DNA of 11,534 nucleotides from Desulfobacteraceae bacterium (GCA_029857875.1 JAOUGB010000029.1:1-11534), one strand, 5' to 3'; positions 1 to 7,373 are shown, counted from the stretch's first letter. Notes: generated from the sequence alone by a model not told the origin. Translations and numbers: made by a program.

Positions 1-111
1 AACCGTACCTTTCAAAATACCCTTGACGATAAGCCTTCCATTGGTAGAGACTGTACCATCTATAGTTAGGTCTTTATCAATGATGGAAAAATCCTCCGAT
101 ATATTTTTCAC
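1..111 (-). CDS. Bactofilin family polymer-forming protein, N-terminal part
   Basis: This is the first 37 codons of a gene that continues past the left edge. It starts with GTG at 111, preceded by GGAG about 6 bases upstream. The readable protein begins MKNISEDFSIIDKDLTIDG and continues with GRLIVKG and a second KG unit. The pattern of an IDKDLTIDG stretch followed by a GxLxVKGxxKG repeat is the start of the bactofilin beta-helix, in which short repeats stack to form the filament subunit. Bactofilins are cytosolic, membrane-associated cytoskeletal proteins involved in cell shape, peptidoglycan remodelling or polarity. It lies 20 bases downstream of the SAM hydrolase gene on the same strand, so it is probably the next gene of the same operon. 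Only the N-terminus is visible, so total length and C-terminal tail are unknown. Family assignment is fairly sure, specific role is not. Confidence 0.8.
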   Translation of the reverse strand, partial: MKNISEDFSIIDKDLTIDGTVSTNGRLIVKGILKGTV

Positions 112-131
112 AATTTATCTCCTGCAACAGT

Positions 132-929
132 TCATTTCAAAGTAATGGTGTCTCCCTTTTCAACGTTTAACTGACGGCCGGCATTGTCGCAATTCAGTGC
201 AATTTCAAGGTATCCGAAGCTCCCGATAATAGCAAGAGGACATCCCGATCCTACGTCTGTATAGCTGCGGGATAAACTTTTAATTACAGTTTTACCTATT
301 TTGATTTCAAGTCTATCTTCAGAGCCGTTCTTAACAATTTTATTGAGACAATTTTCATTAATATTAGAAATACAGTTCCCAAATCGATCGATGGATATAA
401 TCGTCCCTATAAGTTCATCTTTATCAGAAATATATGGTTTAGGGATACTCAGACGGATAAGATCTTGCACGCCCAGGTGTGGGCCTAATTTTTCAATGGG
501 AACACCCTTGGATATGTGGGAACCAACAGGCGCAAAAATATCCCGCCCATGAAAGGTCTGGCTTATGGAATTTAAGAAGTACCGGGTGTTCTCGACGCGA
601 ACGATCGCGTCAACCTCTCCTTCATCCATTAGAAGGGTTAACACACCATTATCAGGTGCAAGGAAAATATGACCCGACAATTTAACGGCAACGATTGAAC
701 GGTTCCCGCCAACCCCCGGATCTACAACAATGATATGTACCGTGCCTTTGGGAAAATATCTATATGAAGATTTGATGAGATAGGCCGCTTCGATCAAATC
801 CTGCGGATCGATATAATGACAGACATCAACAACTACGGCAGAAGGATTTATAGAAAGGATTGCACCTTTCATGACACCGACATAGGCGTCTTCAGTGCCA
901 AAATCTGTAAGGAGTGTAATAATCGACAT
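132..929 (-). CDS. S-adenosyl-L-methionine hydrolase (SAM hydroxide adenosyltransferase, former DUF62)
   Basis: The 265-residue protein belongs to the SAM_HAT/DUF62 family, which hydrolyses SAM to adenosine and L-methionine; relatives are halogenases such as SalL and fluorinase. Family hallmarks are the opening MSIITLLTDFGTEDAYVGVMK, VVDPGVGG (about 68-75) and FHGRDIFAPVG (about 126-136). The conserved Asp-Arg-His set falls at D70, R77 and H127, nearly the same numbering as described for the archaeal hydrolases. The small C-terminal beta domain (about 170-265) is present. I start at ATG 929 because the family begins at this Met; the open frame extends upstream to 1076, but that part is basic, unlike the family, and lies over the 3' end of ruvB. 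No clear ribosome binding site precedes 929. It is 58 bases after ruvB and 20 before the bactofilin gene. Its physiological role is poorly understood; control of the SAM pool is the usual suggestion. Confidence 0.9.
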   Translation of the reverse strand: MSIITLLTDFGTEDAYVGVMKGAILSINPSAVVVDVCHYIDPQDLIEAAYLIKSSYRYFPKGTVHIIVVDPGVGGNRSIVAVKLSGHIFLAPDNGVLTLLMDEGEVDAIVRVENTRYFLNSISQTFHGRDIFAPVGSHISKGVPIEKLGPHLGVQDLIRLSIPKPYISDKDELIGTIISIDRFGNCISNINENCLNKIVKNGSEDRLEIKIGKTVIKSLSRSYTDVGSGCPLAIIGSFGYLEIALNCDNAGRQLNVEKGDTITLK

Positions 930-987
930 AATTAAGTGGTGATGGCTTCGTAAGAATCCATTTTTTAATTTTTTACGAAACCAACCA

Positions 988-2031
988 TCATTGAAACATT
1001 CTTTTCTGAAAGCTGAATCCGAGGTGCTTGTACGCCGCTTCCGAAGCCTTTCTTCCTGAAGATGTTCTTGTGACAAGCCCGACTTTTAATAGATAAGGTT
1101 CTATGACATCCACCAGCGTATCCGTTTCTTCCTGGAGGGTCGCTGCGATGGCTTCAATTCCCACCGGACCGCCTTTATAAAATTCGATGATTGTTTTCAG
1201 ATATTTACGGTCAAGATCGGTTAAACCTTTTTCATCTACACCTTCCAGAACCAGCGCCGCTTCAACGGTCTTTTTTGTAATGATTCCGTCTGCCCGCACC
1301 TGTGAATAATCCCTGACTCGTTTAAGAAGTCTGTTTACAATCCGTGGCGTCCCTCTGGATCGACTTGAAAGCTCGTTTGCTCCTTCATCATCAACCGTGA
1401 CCTTTAGCAGAGCAGCCGAACGTCGGATGATTTTTGCCAAATCCGCTTCATTGTAAAAATCAAGACTTCTGAAAATACCGAACCGGTCGCGCAGGGGTGC
1501 AGATAAAAGTCCCACCCGGGTGGTAGCACCAACCAGAGTAAAGCGATTCAAACGGTACTTGTGACTGCGGGCATGTATCCCCTTGTCAAATACAAAGTCC
1601 ACGGCAAAGTCTTCCATGGCAGGGTATAAAAATTCTTCTACAATCTTGGGTGTTCTGTGAATCTCGTCGATAAACAGGATATCCCTGTCTTCTAAATGGG
1701 TTAGAATACCGATGAGGTCTCCACCTTTTTCAAGGGAAGGGCCGGACGTTGATGTAAGATTACCCCCCATTTCATTTGCGATAATGTGTGCCAATGTCGT
1801 TTTTCCAAGACCGGGTGGTCCATGAAAGAGGATGTGATCAACCGGTTCCTCGCGTTGTATCGCTGCTTCAATTGCAATTTTAAGCGCTTCCACAACTTCA
1901 TTTTGGCCGACATAATCTGCAAATTGTTCAGGTCTTAAAGACAGGATCTCCGGCTCTTGATCCATCGGAAGGCAGGATCCTGTAAGAATATCCTGTTTGT
2001 CGGAAGAATGTGTTAGTATGTCATCCGTCAT
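988..2031 (-). CDS. ruvB: Holliday junction branch migration ATPase RuvB
   Basis: The 347-residue AAA+ motor drives branch migration together with RuvA. Walker A GPPGLGKT is at 71-78, Walker B DEIH at 122-125, sensor GATTR at 168-172, the arginine-finger region LRDRFG at 180-185, sensor-2 RGTPR at 226-230, and the C-terminal winged-helix DNA-binding domain at about 265-340, ending in the usual TxSGRxAxxAAYxHLG. Length is normal. The segment 126-163, which includes the beta-hairpin that contacts RuvA in known structures, reads [10 protein letters not shown] and [17 protein letters not shown]. It departs from the usual GPxARSxRxxLPPF form, in step with a divergent RuvA upstream. Start ATG 2031 is chosen because it gives the full N-terminal linker; Met23 is an alternative. 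The gene follows ruvA by 79 bases, with a palindrome in the gap. The ribosome binding site is weak. Confidence 0.97.
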   Translation of the reverse strand: MTDDILTHSSDKQDILTGSCLPMDQEPEILSLRPEQFADYVGQNEVVEALKIAIEAAIQREEPVDHILFHGPPGLGKTTLAHIIANEMGGNLTSTSGPSLEKGGDLIGILTHLEDRDILFIDEIHRTPKIVEEFLYPAMEDFAVDFVFDKGIHARSHKYRLNRFTLVGATTRVGLLSAPLRDRFGIFRSLDFYNEADLAKIIRRSAALLKVTVDDEGANELSSRSRGTPRIVNRLLKRVRDYSQVRADGIITKKTVEAALVLEGVDEKGLTDLDRKYLKTIIEFYKGGPVGIEAIAATLQEETDTLVDVIEPYLLKVGLVTRTSSGRKASEAAYKHLGFSFQKRMFQ

Positions 2032-2075
2032 TTGCTTAACCGTTCTAAATGGATAGATAAAACTGCATGGTCATC

Positions 2076-2112
2076 GACCTGCCCGCTCGTGCCTTGCAAT
2101 GGCAGGCGGGTC
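2076..2112 (-). repeat. Palindromic hairpin spanning the ruvA stop codon
   Basis: On the minus strand the arms starting GACCCGCCTGCC and ending GGGCAGGTC pair over about 11 positions, with one mismatch and one G-T, around a loop of roughly 15 bases. The loop itself contains a smaller dyad, TGCC/GGCA, around TTGCAA. The ruvA TGA lies in the outer stem. There is no following T-run, so it does not look like an intrinsic terminator. GC-rich palindromes of this kind resemble extragenic REP-like repeats. It may stabilise or process the ruvCA message before ruvB, but that is inference. Confidence 0.6.
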
Positions 2113-2731
2113 AGCTTCGAGCATCTTCCTCACGGTATACTTCTTCAAAGAGTTCTTCCGGGGTTGATATATTGCTGTTCCGTTTCATGGCATCGGTGAT
2201 CATCTGTTTTGCATCTTTTATCTTGTAACCCAACTGATCTACAAGTACATCCAGAACCTGTTGAGACAAATCCTCGACGATGGGAATCTCTTCCTTTTGA
2301 GACTTTCGAATGAGCGCAAATTTATCCATCTTCCCTTCAAGAGTGGCAATAATCTTGCGTGCTGTACGGTCGCCGATACCTTTTAACTGTTTAAGCTTTT
2401 GAACATTTTTCGATTCGATGGCTCTTGCGATATCACGAACAGGAATATCTAAGGCTTTAACAGCCTTCAAGGCACCGACGGCTTCAACAGAAATGAAATA
2501 TTGAAAAAATTCCTTTTCGACTTCAAGATTAAAACCGATCAGAACCGGCTTCGGTTGCCGTTCGGTTTGCTGGTGATAAATATAGAGAGAGACCGGGTCG
2601 CCCACAGACTTTGCCCTAAATGTGTTCATTACAAATGCAGGGAGCAAAACTTCATATCCAACCTGATTTGCCAGAACAAGTATCCGATCATCCCCCTTTC
2701 TTAAAAGTTTTCCTTCAAGATAGCCGATCAT
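2111..2731 (-). CDS. ruvA: Holliday junction DNA helicase subunit RuvA (divergent)
   Basis: The 206-residue RuvA binds four-way junctions as a tetramer and loads RuvB. I start at ATG 2731 because the family begins MIGYLEGKL; the open frame runs back to 2821, but that extension lies inside ruvC. The N-terminal OB fold covers about 1-65, a clear second helix-hairpin-helix is LKGIGDRTARKI at 117-128, and domain III (RuvB-binding) is about 155-200. Two features are unusual. The first helix-hairpin-helix, normally GVGPKxA, reads EAVGALKAV (about 83-91). At the place of the acidic pin (Glu55-Asp56 in E. coli) the sequence aligns as Gln59-Pro60 in TERQPKPVLIGF. The start overlaps the end of ruvC by 17 bases, consistent with translational coupling, and there is only a weak ribosome binding site. 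Identity is secure from the N-terminus, second HhH and context. Confidence 0.95.
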   Translation of the reverse strand: MIGYLEGKLLRKGDDRILVLANQVGYEVLLPAFVMNTFRAKSVGDPVSLYIYHQQTERQPKPVLIGFNLEVEKEFFQYFISVEAVGALKAVKALDIPVRDIARAIESKNVQKLKQLKGIGDRTARKIIATLEGKMDKFALIRKSQKEEIPIVEDLSQQVLDVLVDQLGYKIKDAKQMITDAMKRNSNISTPEELFEEVYREEDARS

Positions 2732-3254
2732 TGCACTTAGTTTTTTCCCTTTTGTACGGTGTCCTTTGCGCGAAGCGATCATTGTAACGGAATAATCCCA
2801 AAAGCGCCAAACCCATTGCATCGGAAGCGTGGTAAGGACGGATAGGCGTTGTCAGGTTCAATAAACTTCTAACGGTTTTTTCAAGCTGCATTTTAGTTGC
2901 ATTGCCGTTTCCGGTCAATACCTGTTTGGATTCACGAACGGGAACTTCGATGACAGGTACCTCCATCCGGCATCCGGCAAGGAGGATAACACCTGTAACC
3001 TTTCCCAATGTAATTCCGGCATTCGGGAATTTTTCAACGGAAAATACATCTTCCACAACCATAAGGTCAGGTTTTTCGTCTTTTAAAACCGTAAGAAGAT
3101 TTGAAAAGATTTGATCAAGGCGGCTCGGTAAAGGAAGATTTTTTGAGGTATGAATACTACCGAAGGAGAAGCCATCAACTTTGAGCCCCATTCCTCTGAC
3201 GATTCCGACACCCGTTGCAGATAGGCCTGGATCAACACCGATAACTTTTATCAT
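2715..3254 (-). CDS. ruvC: Crossover junction endodeoxyribonuclease RuvC
   Basis: The 179-residue resolvase cuts Holliday junctions symmetrically after RuvAB migration. The RNase H-like fold begins IKVIGVDPGLSATG, with the catalytic Asp at D8. VVEDVF places Glu at E68, and the C-terminal HASDAMGLAL supplies H142 and D145. E. coli has Asp at the third position, but Thermus RuvC uses His there (H-x-x-D), so the site looks intact. The substrate-loop region around SVEKFPNAGITLG (72-84) is typical. The C-terminal tail after about residue 160 is slightly longer than usual and basic, and overlaps the ruvA start. The gene lies 109 bases after cpoB; ruvC-ruvA-ruvB order is common outside enterics. ATG 3254 has only a weak AAGAG-type ribosome binding site. 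Confidence 0.96.
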   Translation of the reverse strand: MIKVIGVDPGLSATGVGIVRGMGLKVDGFSFGSIHTSKNLPLPSRLDQIFSNLLTVLKDEKPDLMVVEDVFSVEKFPNAGITLGKVTGVILLAGCRMEVPVIEVPVRESKQVLTGNGNATKMQLEKTVRSLLNLTTPIRPYHASDAMGLALLGLFRYNDRFAQRTPYKREKTKCNDRLS

Positions 3255-3267
3255 CCCATGCTCTTTT

Positions 3268-3353
3268 CTTGATACAAAGTGCCGGGTGTCAAGAGAGAGA
3301 TACGGTCCGCAATTTTTGTATCATGTATCCTGAATCCAGCATCTGGTATCAAG
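3268..3353 (-). repeat. cpoB-ruvC spacer with inverted and GATAC-type short repeats
   Basis: The 109-base gap between cpoB and ruvC has an 8-bp inverted repeat at its ends (CTTGATAC at 3268-3275, GTATCAAG at 3346-3353). Read on the minus strand, it also has a degenerate run of GGATAC/GATGCTGG-like words at about 3317-3353. A TTGACA box occurs on the minus strand near 3280, but I see no good -10 box at the right distance. A promoter for ruvCAB here is possible but not supported. Confidence 0.4.
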
Positions 3354-3363
3354 CAACAACCCG

Positions 3364-4230
3364 TCAAGGTCCAATTCCTTTTAATTTGCGTTCGGCGATT
3401 TTTGCCTCATTTGATTTTGGGTATTTTTTAATAAGTTCTGATAAAATCAGACGCGCATTTGATTTATCTCCCAAATTAAAAAAAGCAAATCCCTGTTTTA
3501 AAAGTGAAGCCGTCACTTTATTCCCTTTTGGGTATTTTTCGATTACCGTCTGATATTCCAGGATCGCTTTCTCATACCATTTTTCACGATAGTAAATTTC
3601 ACCGATCCAAAACTGGGCGTTGTCAGCGTTTTCTGACTTGGGAAATTCTTTTAGTAATTTTTGGAATCCTTCCCGGGCGGTGTTAAAATCACCTTTATCA
3701 TATGCCTCTTTTGCAGACCTGTATACATCATTTTCTGAAAGTTTATGTTTGACTTGTTTCCCGGATGTTGTATTTGAAGCCGGCTTCCCTTTTTGAATGG
3801 CTGCTGTTGATTCAAAATTCAGATACTGCTCCAGACGTTCGATACGGTCTTTATTTAAACTTGTGGTCTTATCAATACCCTCTAATTTAATCTCTCTTTT
3901 TTCGGATAATTCTGCAAATGCGTTTATTTTCTGTTTCAATAAATAATCTGTCTCTTCAAGTTTTCCTTTTAATATTCTTATTTCTTCCTGGAGTTCTTCA
4001 ATGGTTGCATTTTGGCCCGCAGTTTTGCTTCTAAGCTCTTTGTCATACTGCTCACGAACATTACGGTATTCCTCTAATTTTACTTCGAGTTTTTTATTTT
4101 TTTGTTCTGCTTCCGTATAGCGCTGTTCTGCTTGAGCCAGTCGATCATCCAGCGTCATTACATCCCTTTGCAGCGCGCATCCGGACAATATGATCGAACA
4201 CAGTAAGAAAATGAATACCTTTTTTTTCAT
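3364..4230 (-). CDS. cpoB: Tol-Pal accessory protein CpoB/YbgF, predicted lipoprotein
   Basis: The 288-residue envelope protein is the YbgF/CpoB member of the Tol-Pal system, which in E. coli couples peptidoglycan synthase PBP1B to Tol-driven outer-membrane constriction. Residues 1-18 form a lipoprotein signal with lipobox LSGC (Cys18). A long coiled coil follows (about 25-140, rich in Glu, Lys and Leu), then a low-complexity linker (about 145-165) and three TPR-like repeats (about 172-285) containing KEAYDKGDFNTAREGF, AQFWIGEIYY and FFNLGDKSNAR. E. coli CpoB is a soluble periplasmic protein, so lipid anchoring is a difference. I chose ATG 4230 because it gives the signal peptide; the frame is open to 4305 but that extension has no signal character and passes through a hairpin. 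There is no obvious ribosome binding site. The gene sits directly after pal, its usual place. Confidence 0.93.
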   Translation of the reverse strand: MKKKVFIFLLCSIILSGCALQRDVMTLDDRLAQAEQRYTEAEQKNKKLEVKLEEYRNVREQYDKELRSKTAGQNATIEELQEEIRILKGKLEETDYLLKQKINAFAELSEKREIKLEGIDKTTSLNKDRIERLEQYLNFESTAAIQKGKPASNTTSGKQVKHKLSENDVYRSAKEAYDKGDFNTAREGFQKLLKEFPKSENADNAQFWIGEIYYREKWYEKAILEYQTVIEKYPKGNKVTASLLKQGFAFFNLGDKSNARLILSELIKKYPKSNEAKIAERKLKGIGP

Positions 4231-4265
4231 GGCAGGATTACACTTAAAGGGCTCAGCCCCTGTGG

Positions 4266-4311
4266 GGGATATTGGGATAACAGCGGTGTCGATCAAATAT
4301 CCCAATATCCC
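4266..4311. repeat. Perfect 14-bp inverted repeat between pal and cpoB
   Basis: The arm GGGATATTGGGATA (4266-4279) is matched perfectly by its reverse complement at 4298-4311, with an 18-base loop. On the plus strand it is followed by TTTTTATTTT, the form of an intrinsic terminator, yet no plus-strand gene reads into it. In the direction of the tol-pal message (minus) it is preceded by A-rich sequence and followed by CCCACAGGGG, so it lacks a terminator U-run. It could protect the 3' end of pal mRNA, set the pal/cpoB ratio, or stop antisense transcription. The rest of the 159-base gap is AT-rich with nothing else recognisable. Confidence 0.7.
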
Positions 4312-4389
4312 TTTTTATTTTATATGCAACTGATCTTAAAAATAAATCTTTTTGTTTGTTTATTTTATTTTCGATCAATTAGAGTTAAA

Positions 4390-4968
4390 TTAATTTATGG
4401 TAAAGTGGCATCTCCTGTTCTTTGCCCAGGCTTCTTCACTCTTTCCAAGATCTACCGGACGCTCTTCACCATAGCTTATGGTGGTCAGGCGTGATGCTGA
4501 AATTCCAAGGTCAACCAAAAAATTCTTTGCACTTGTTGCACGTCTATCTCCCAATGCAAGGTTATATTCACTGGTACCTCGCTCATCACAGTGCCCCTCA
4601 ACGGTTGACATCGATTCAGGATTATTCTGGAGCCATTCTGCCTTTTTCTTTAAAATTAGCTGTGCCTCAGGGGTTAAAGTGGAACTATCGAATTCAAAAT
4701 GGATGTCAGCATTTAGGAACATGTCCTTGGCCTCTTGCATAAGTCTTGCTTCTTCCTTGAGTCGCTCTTCTTCTAACGCCCGTTGTCTCGCCATCTCTTC
4801 TTGTTTCGTTTTTTCAGCAGCCTCTCTTGCTTTCATCGCCGCTTCATCTTCAGCCTGTTGAGTGGCCATGGTATCTTCCTTTACCGCCTTCTTTGCACAT
4901 GAAGCGGTGAACAAGAATCCAGGAATAACAAGTGTCAGGGCCAAAACGATCCACAATTTTTTTCGCAT
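4390..4968 (-). CDS. pal: Peptidoglycan-associated lipoprotein Pal
   Basis: The 192-residue outer-membrane lipoprotein anchors the envelope by binding peptidoglycan non-covalently and is recruited to the division site through TolB. The signal peptide ends in a lipobox TASC (Cys24). A charged, Ala/Glu/Lys/Arg-rich helical stretch (about 30-82), longer than the linker of enteric Pal, leads to the OmpA-like domain (about 86-192). That domain carries [28 protein letters not shown] and DRRA, the diaminopimelate-binding Asp/Arg region, and ends in the typical AKNRRxxF. The start has a strong ribosome binding site, AAAGGAGG, at good spacing. The gene is 125 bases after tolB. I see no convincing promoter in that gap, although separate control of pal is known elsewhere and the strong site suggests high translation. 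Confidence 0.97.
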   Translation of the reverse strand: MRKKLWIVLALTLVIPGFLFTASCAKKAVKEDTMATQQAEDEAAMKAREAAEKTKQEEMARQRALEEERLKEEARLMQEAKDMFLNADIHFEFDSSTLTPEAQLILKKKAEWLQNNPESMSTVEGHCDERGTSEYNLALGDRRATSAKNFLVDLGISASRLTTISYGEERPVDLGKSEEAWAKNRRCHFTIN

Positions 4969-5093
4969 TTTTGCCTCCTTTTAATAGCTTAATAGTGAAT
5001 TGTGTGCATTTATCGACAAAAAATCTAAACTATACATTTCTCTATCACAAACGATTGGCGATGGGTTATATCGTCTTCGCTGGGTCGAGCATT

Positions 5094-6416
5094 TTATTTA
5101 TCGGTCATTCTTGGTGACCATTTTGGCTGTGTTTGCTGGCCTTTCAAATCGAGTAACCGTCGTTGATCGGTTCCGTAGCCTGTCATGACATAGATTCTGG
5201 AAGGCCCTTCCCGTGTTGAACTAAAAACGATAAGGTTCCCGTCCGGAGACCAGGACGGTGACTCGTTATCACCTTCGTTGTGTGTCAATTGAATCGGACC
5301 CTGACCATCAATACCGATCACGAAGATATTGTTGAGACCTCCTTCCATGCTGGCATATGCGATTTTATCTCCTTTGGGTGACCAGTTGGGCTGAGTATTA
5401 TAGTTTCCTTGAAACGTCAATCTATTTGCCTGATCAGAATCTAAATTTTTAATGTAAATTTGAGGAGTTCCGGATCTTTTTGAAACAAAGGCCATATTTT
5501 TACCATCCGGAGACCAAGCGGGTGATACATCAATGCCTTTGCTATTAGTCAATCTTTTAATAACTTTCCCGGTTCCGGTCAATAAATAAATTTCCGGATC
5601 ACCCGAAAATGAAAGTGTCGCCGCCAGATCAAACTTGTTTGGAAACCAGGCAGGTGTTATGTTAACACCCTCTTTCGAAACCACAGTTCCACGTTTTTCT
5701 TTTAAATGTTTTATGTAAAGATCTGGTTTGCCCCTGGCATATGAGGTATAGGCAAGCCATTGTCCGTCCGATGACCATGCAGGAGTGAGGGTGATACTAT
5801 TGGTATGTGTCACCCTATGGATGTTGTATCCGTCAAATTCACAGATATAAATTTCCTTGGTACCGGAACTTGTTGAAACAAATGCAATTTCAGTGTCAAA
5901 AATGCCCCGGTCGCCGGTCAGGCTATAAATCACATCGCTGCAGAAGCGACGGATGATTCTTCTCTGATCACTAACCCCCCCTTTATATCTTTTTCCCACC
6001 AACAGTTTTTCTTTAAAGGTGTCGTAGAGCCGAAGCTCAATTTCTAGCAAATTGTCTTTTACCAACACACCGCCGGTAACCAGAAGCTCCGCTCCGATAC
6101 TGGTCCAGTCGTGAAAAATGACATTGGCAAAACCGGCATCCGTTTGCGGATTTACAAGAAAAGCCTCTCTGTTCATAATTTTAAAATATCCTGTAAAATC
6201 AAGTGTGTCAGCAAGTAAATCAGATAATGTTCTCGACAGCTGGGCAGTATCATCTCCAGTGGATATTTTTTTGAAATAAGGGACCGCGATGGGAAGTTTT
6301 CTTAAATAAGGTTGGGTGATGTCGATATAATTATATCCAGCCAGAGACACTCCTGGTATCGTCAGAAAAAATATTGATGTAAACAACCAAGCGATCGATG
6401 TTCGGCAAACTTTCAT
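5094..6416 (-). CDS. tolB: Tol-Pal periplasmic protein TolB
   Basis: The 440-residue periplasmic protein shuttles between Pal and TolA. A Sec signal peptide (about 1-26, cleavage likely after SLA) precedes the N-terminal alpha/beta domain (about 30-165, with LPIAVPYFK and a D-F-TGYFK stretch). Six PD40/WD40-like propeller blades follow, marked by PAWS, PAWF, PAWSPDG, PNWSPKG, PSWSPDG and PKWSP at about 212, 255, 299, 343, 387 and 431. Length and ending are normal. A GGAG ribosome binding site lies about 12 bases upstream of ATG 6416, a rather long spacing. The gene is 76 bases after tolA. The second blade (about 250-282), with FPNKFDLAATLS instead of SPDG, is the least regular. Confidence 0.97.
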   Translation of the reverse strand: MKVCRTSIAWLFTSIFFLTIPGVSLAGYNYIDITQPYLRKLPIAVPYFKKISTGDDTAQLSRTLSDLLADTLDFTGYFKIMNREAFLVNPQTDAGFANVIFHDWTSIGAELLVTGGVLVKDNLLEIELRLYDTFKEKLLVGKRYKGGVSDQRRIIRRFCSDVIYSLTGDRGIFDTEIAFVSTSSGTKEIYICEFDGYNIHRVTHTNSITLTPAWSSDGQWLAYTSYARGKPDLYIKHLKEKRGTVVSKEGVNITPAWFPNKFDLAATLSFSGDPEIYLLTGTGKVIKRLTNSKGIDVSPAWSPDGKNMAFVSKRSGTPQIYIKNLDSDQANRLTFQGNYNTQPNWSPKGDKIAYASMEGGLNNIFVIGIDGQGPIQLTHNEGDNESPSWSPDGNLIVFSSTREGPSRIYVMTGYGTDQRRLLDLKGQQTQPKWSPRMTDK

Positions 6417-6492
6417 AACAGAAGCAAACTCCTTTAATCCTCAAATGTAACGTTTTTTTTGCGTCCTGCAAACCGTGTTCCTTAAACACAAA

Positions 6493-7359
6493 TTATTGAC
6501 TAATGCCTGAAGGTGTAAAGTGAAAACCGGCTTCAAAGTATGGGCGCCAATACCCTTTTGGGAGGGGTGGAAGCGGATTCGACTTTAGAATCGCTTTTTT
6601 TGCCTGTTCATCAAAATAGCTGTTGCCGGATCTCTTATCAAACCATGTATCCTTTATTTCGCCGTTCGGCATGACCTTGATCGCTGCCCAAGCTTCAAGA
6701 TCCTTACGACCTCCGGCCAGTTGCTCGTTGAATGACCAGTTTTTTTGAATCCGAAAGGCTATTTCGACCTGATATATATCCATGAGTTCCAAATCCTTTT
6801 TACTGCCGGTGCCGGTTCCGCCGGGGGGGCCTTTTTCTTTTGTATCCTGCGGTTTGCTCAGGTTTGGGGGGCCGGTCTTTTCGACTTGATCTTTCAGACG
6901 GGCGATTGCCTTTTCGACTTGATCGGGTCTCGATTCTTCCACTTCTTTTTCGATTCGGGTGATGGCACTTTTAACCACTTTGTCAGCTTTGAATGTCTGT
7001 TTTTTAAGGGACTGCTTAACCTTTTTTTCCTTTGGCTTCAGAGAAATCGATTCCGGGGATTTGTTTTCGGTTTTCGGAATCGTTTTAGAAGAAATGGATA
7101 CTTTTTGATCCTTTTTATCAACTGTCGTTTGTGATTTAAATTCAGCAGGTAACGGCGCATTGTTCTGTGAGGGTAATGTCACGAGGCTGACATTTATGAC
7201 TGAAAGAGAGGGGTTTCTATCGGTAGCATAGCCGGGGGCAAAAATCAAAATAACGAAAAAAAGCAGATGGCATAAAAGAGAAACAGCAAAATTAGAAAAA
7301 AATTTCCGGCGCTCGTTTTCCTCATCTTGATAAGTGTGAGGATATGTTCTTTTGTTCAT
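6493..7359 (-). CDS. tolA: TolA-type energy transducer with TonB C-terminal domain
   Basis: The 288-residue protein has one N-terminal membrane segment (about 23-43) with the Ser-x3-His signature of TolA/TonB helices (S27, H31) that engages TolQ/TolR. A Lys/Glu/Pro/Ser-rich periplasmic spacer follows (about 60-190), then a TonB/TolA C-terminal domain (about 193-285) with IYQVEIAFRIQKNW, AWAAIKVMPNGEI, a D-x-RSGN-xxFD motif and NPLPPLPKGY. It transmits proton-driven force from TolQR to TolB-Pal. The C-terminal domain is of the TonB_C kind common in non-enteric TolA proteins, so a TonB role cannot be excluded from sequence alone, but the position between tolR and tolB argues for TolA. ATG 7359 has no ribosome binding site and an in-frame stop lies just upstream. 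The gene follows a 289-base spacer filled with repeats. Confidence 0.93.
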   Translation of the reverse strand: MNKRTYPHTYQDEENERRKFFSNFAVSLLCHLLFFVILIFAPGYATDRNPSLSVINVSLVTLPSQNNAPLPAEFKSQTTVDKKDQKVSISSKTIPKTENKSPESISLKPKEKKVKQSLKKQTFKADKVVKSAITRIEKEVEESRPDQVEKAIARLKDQVEKTGPPNLSKPQDTKEKGPPGGTGTGSKKDLELMDIYQVEIAFRIQKNWSFNEQLAGGRKDLEAWAAIKVMPNGEIKDTWFDKRSGNSYFDEQAKKAILKSNPLPPLPKGYWRPYFEAGFHFTPSGISQ

Positions 7360-7373
7360 CAGTTTATTTTTTT

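Noticed and set aside
930..1076. 49-residue N-terminal extension of the SAM hydrolase.
   Set aside because: It overlaps ruvB, is basic and unlike the family, which starts at MSIITLLTDFG.
2732..2821. 30-residue N-terminal extension of RuvA.
   Set aside because: It lies entirely within ruvC in another frame; RuvA proteins begin at MIGYLxG.
2715..3254. RuvC with His (H142) where E. coli has a catalytic Asp, suggesting an inactive enzyme.
   Set aside because: H-x-x-D at this place is known in active RuvC such as that of Thermus; D8, E68 and D145 are all present.
4266..4311. Hairpin as the intrinsic terminator of pal.
   Set aside because: On the minus strand it is followed by CCCACAGGGG, not a U-run.
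4422..4861. Plus-strand open frames of 106 and 127 codons.
   Set aside because: They are antisense shadows of pal, without ribosome binding sites or family motifs.
6745..7134. Plus-strand 129-codon frame, Phe-rich.
   Set aside because: Antisense to the Lys/Glu-rich spacer of tolA; AAA/GAA codons read as Phe on the opposite strand.
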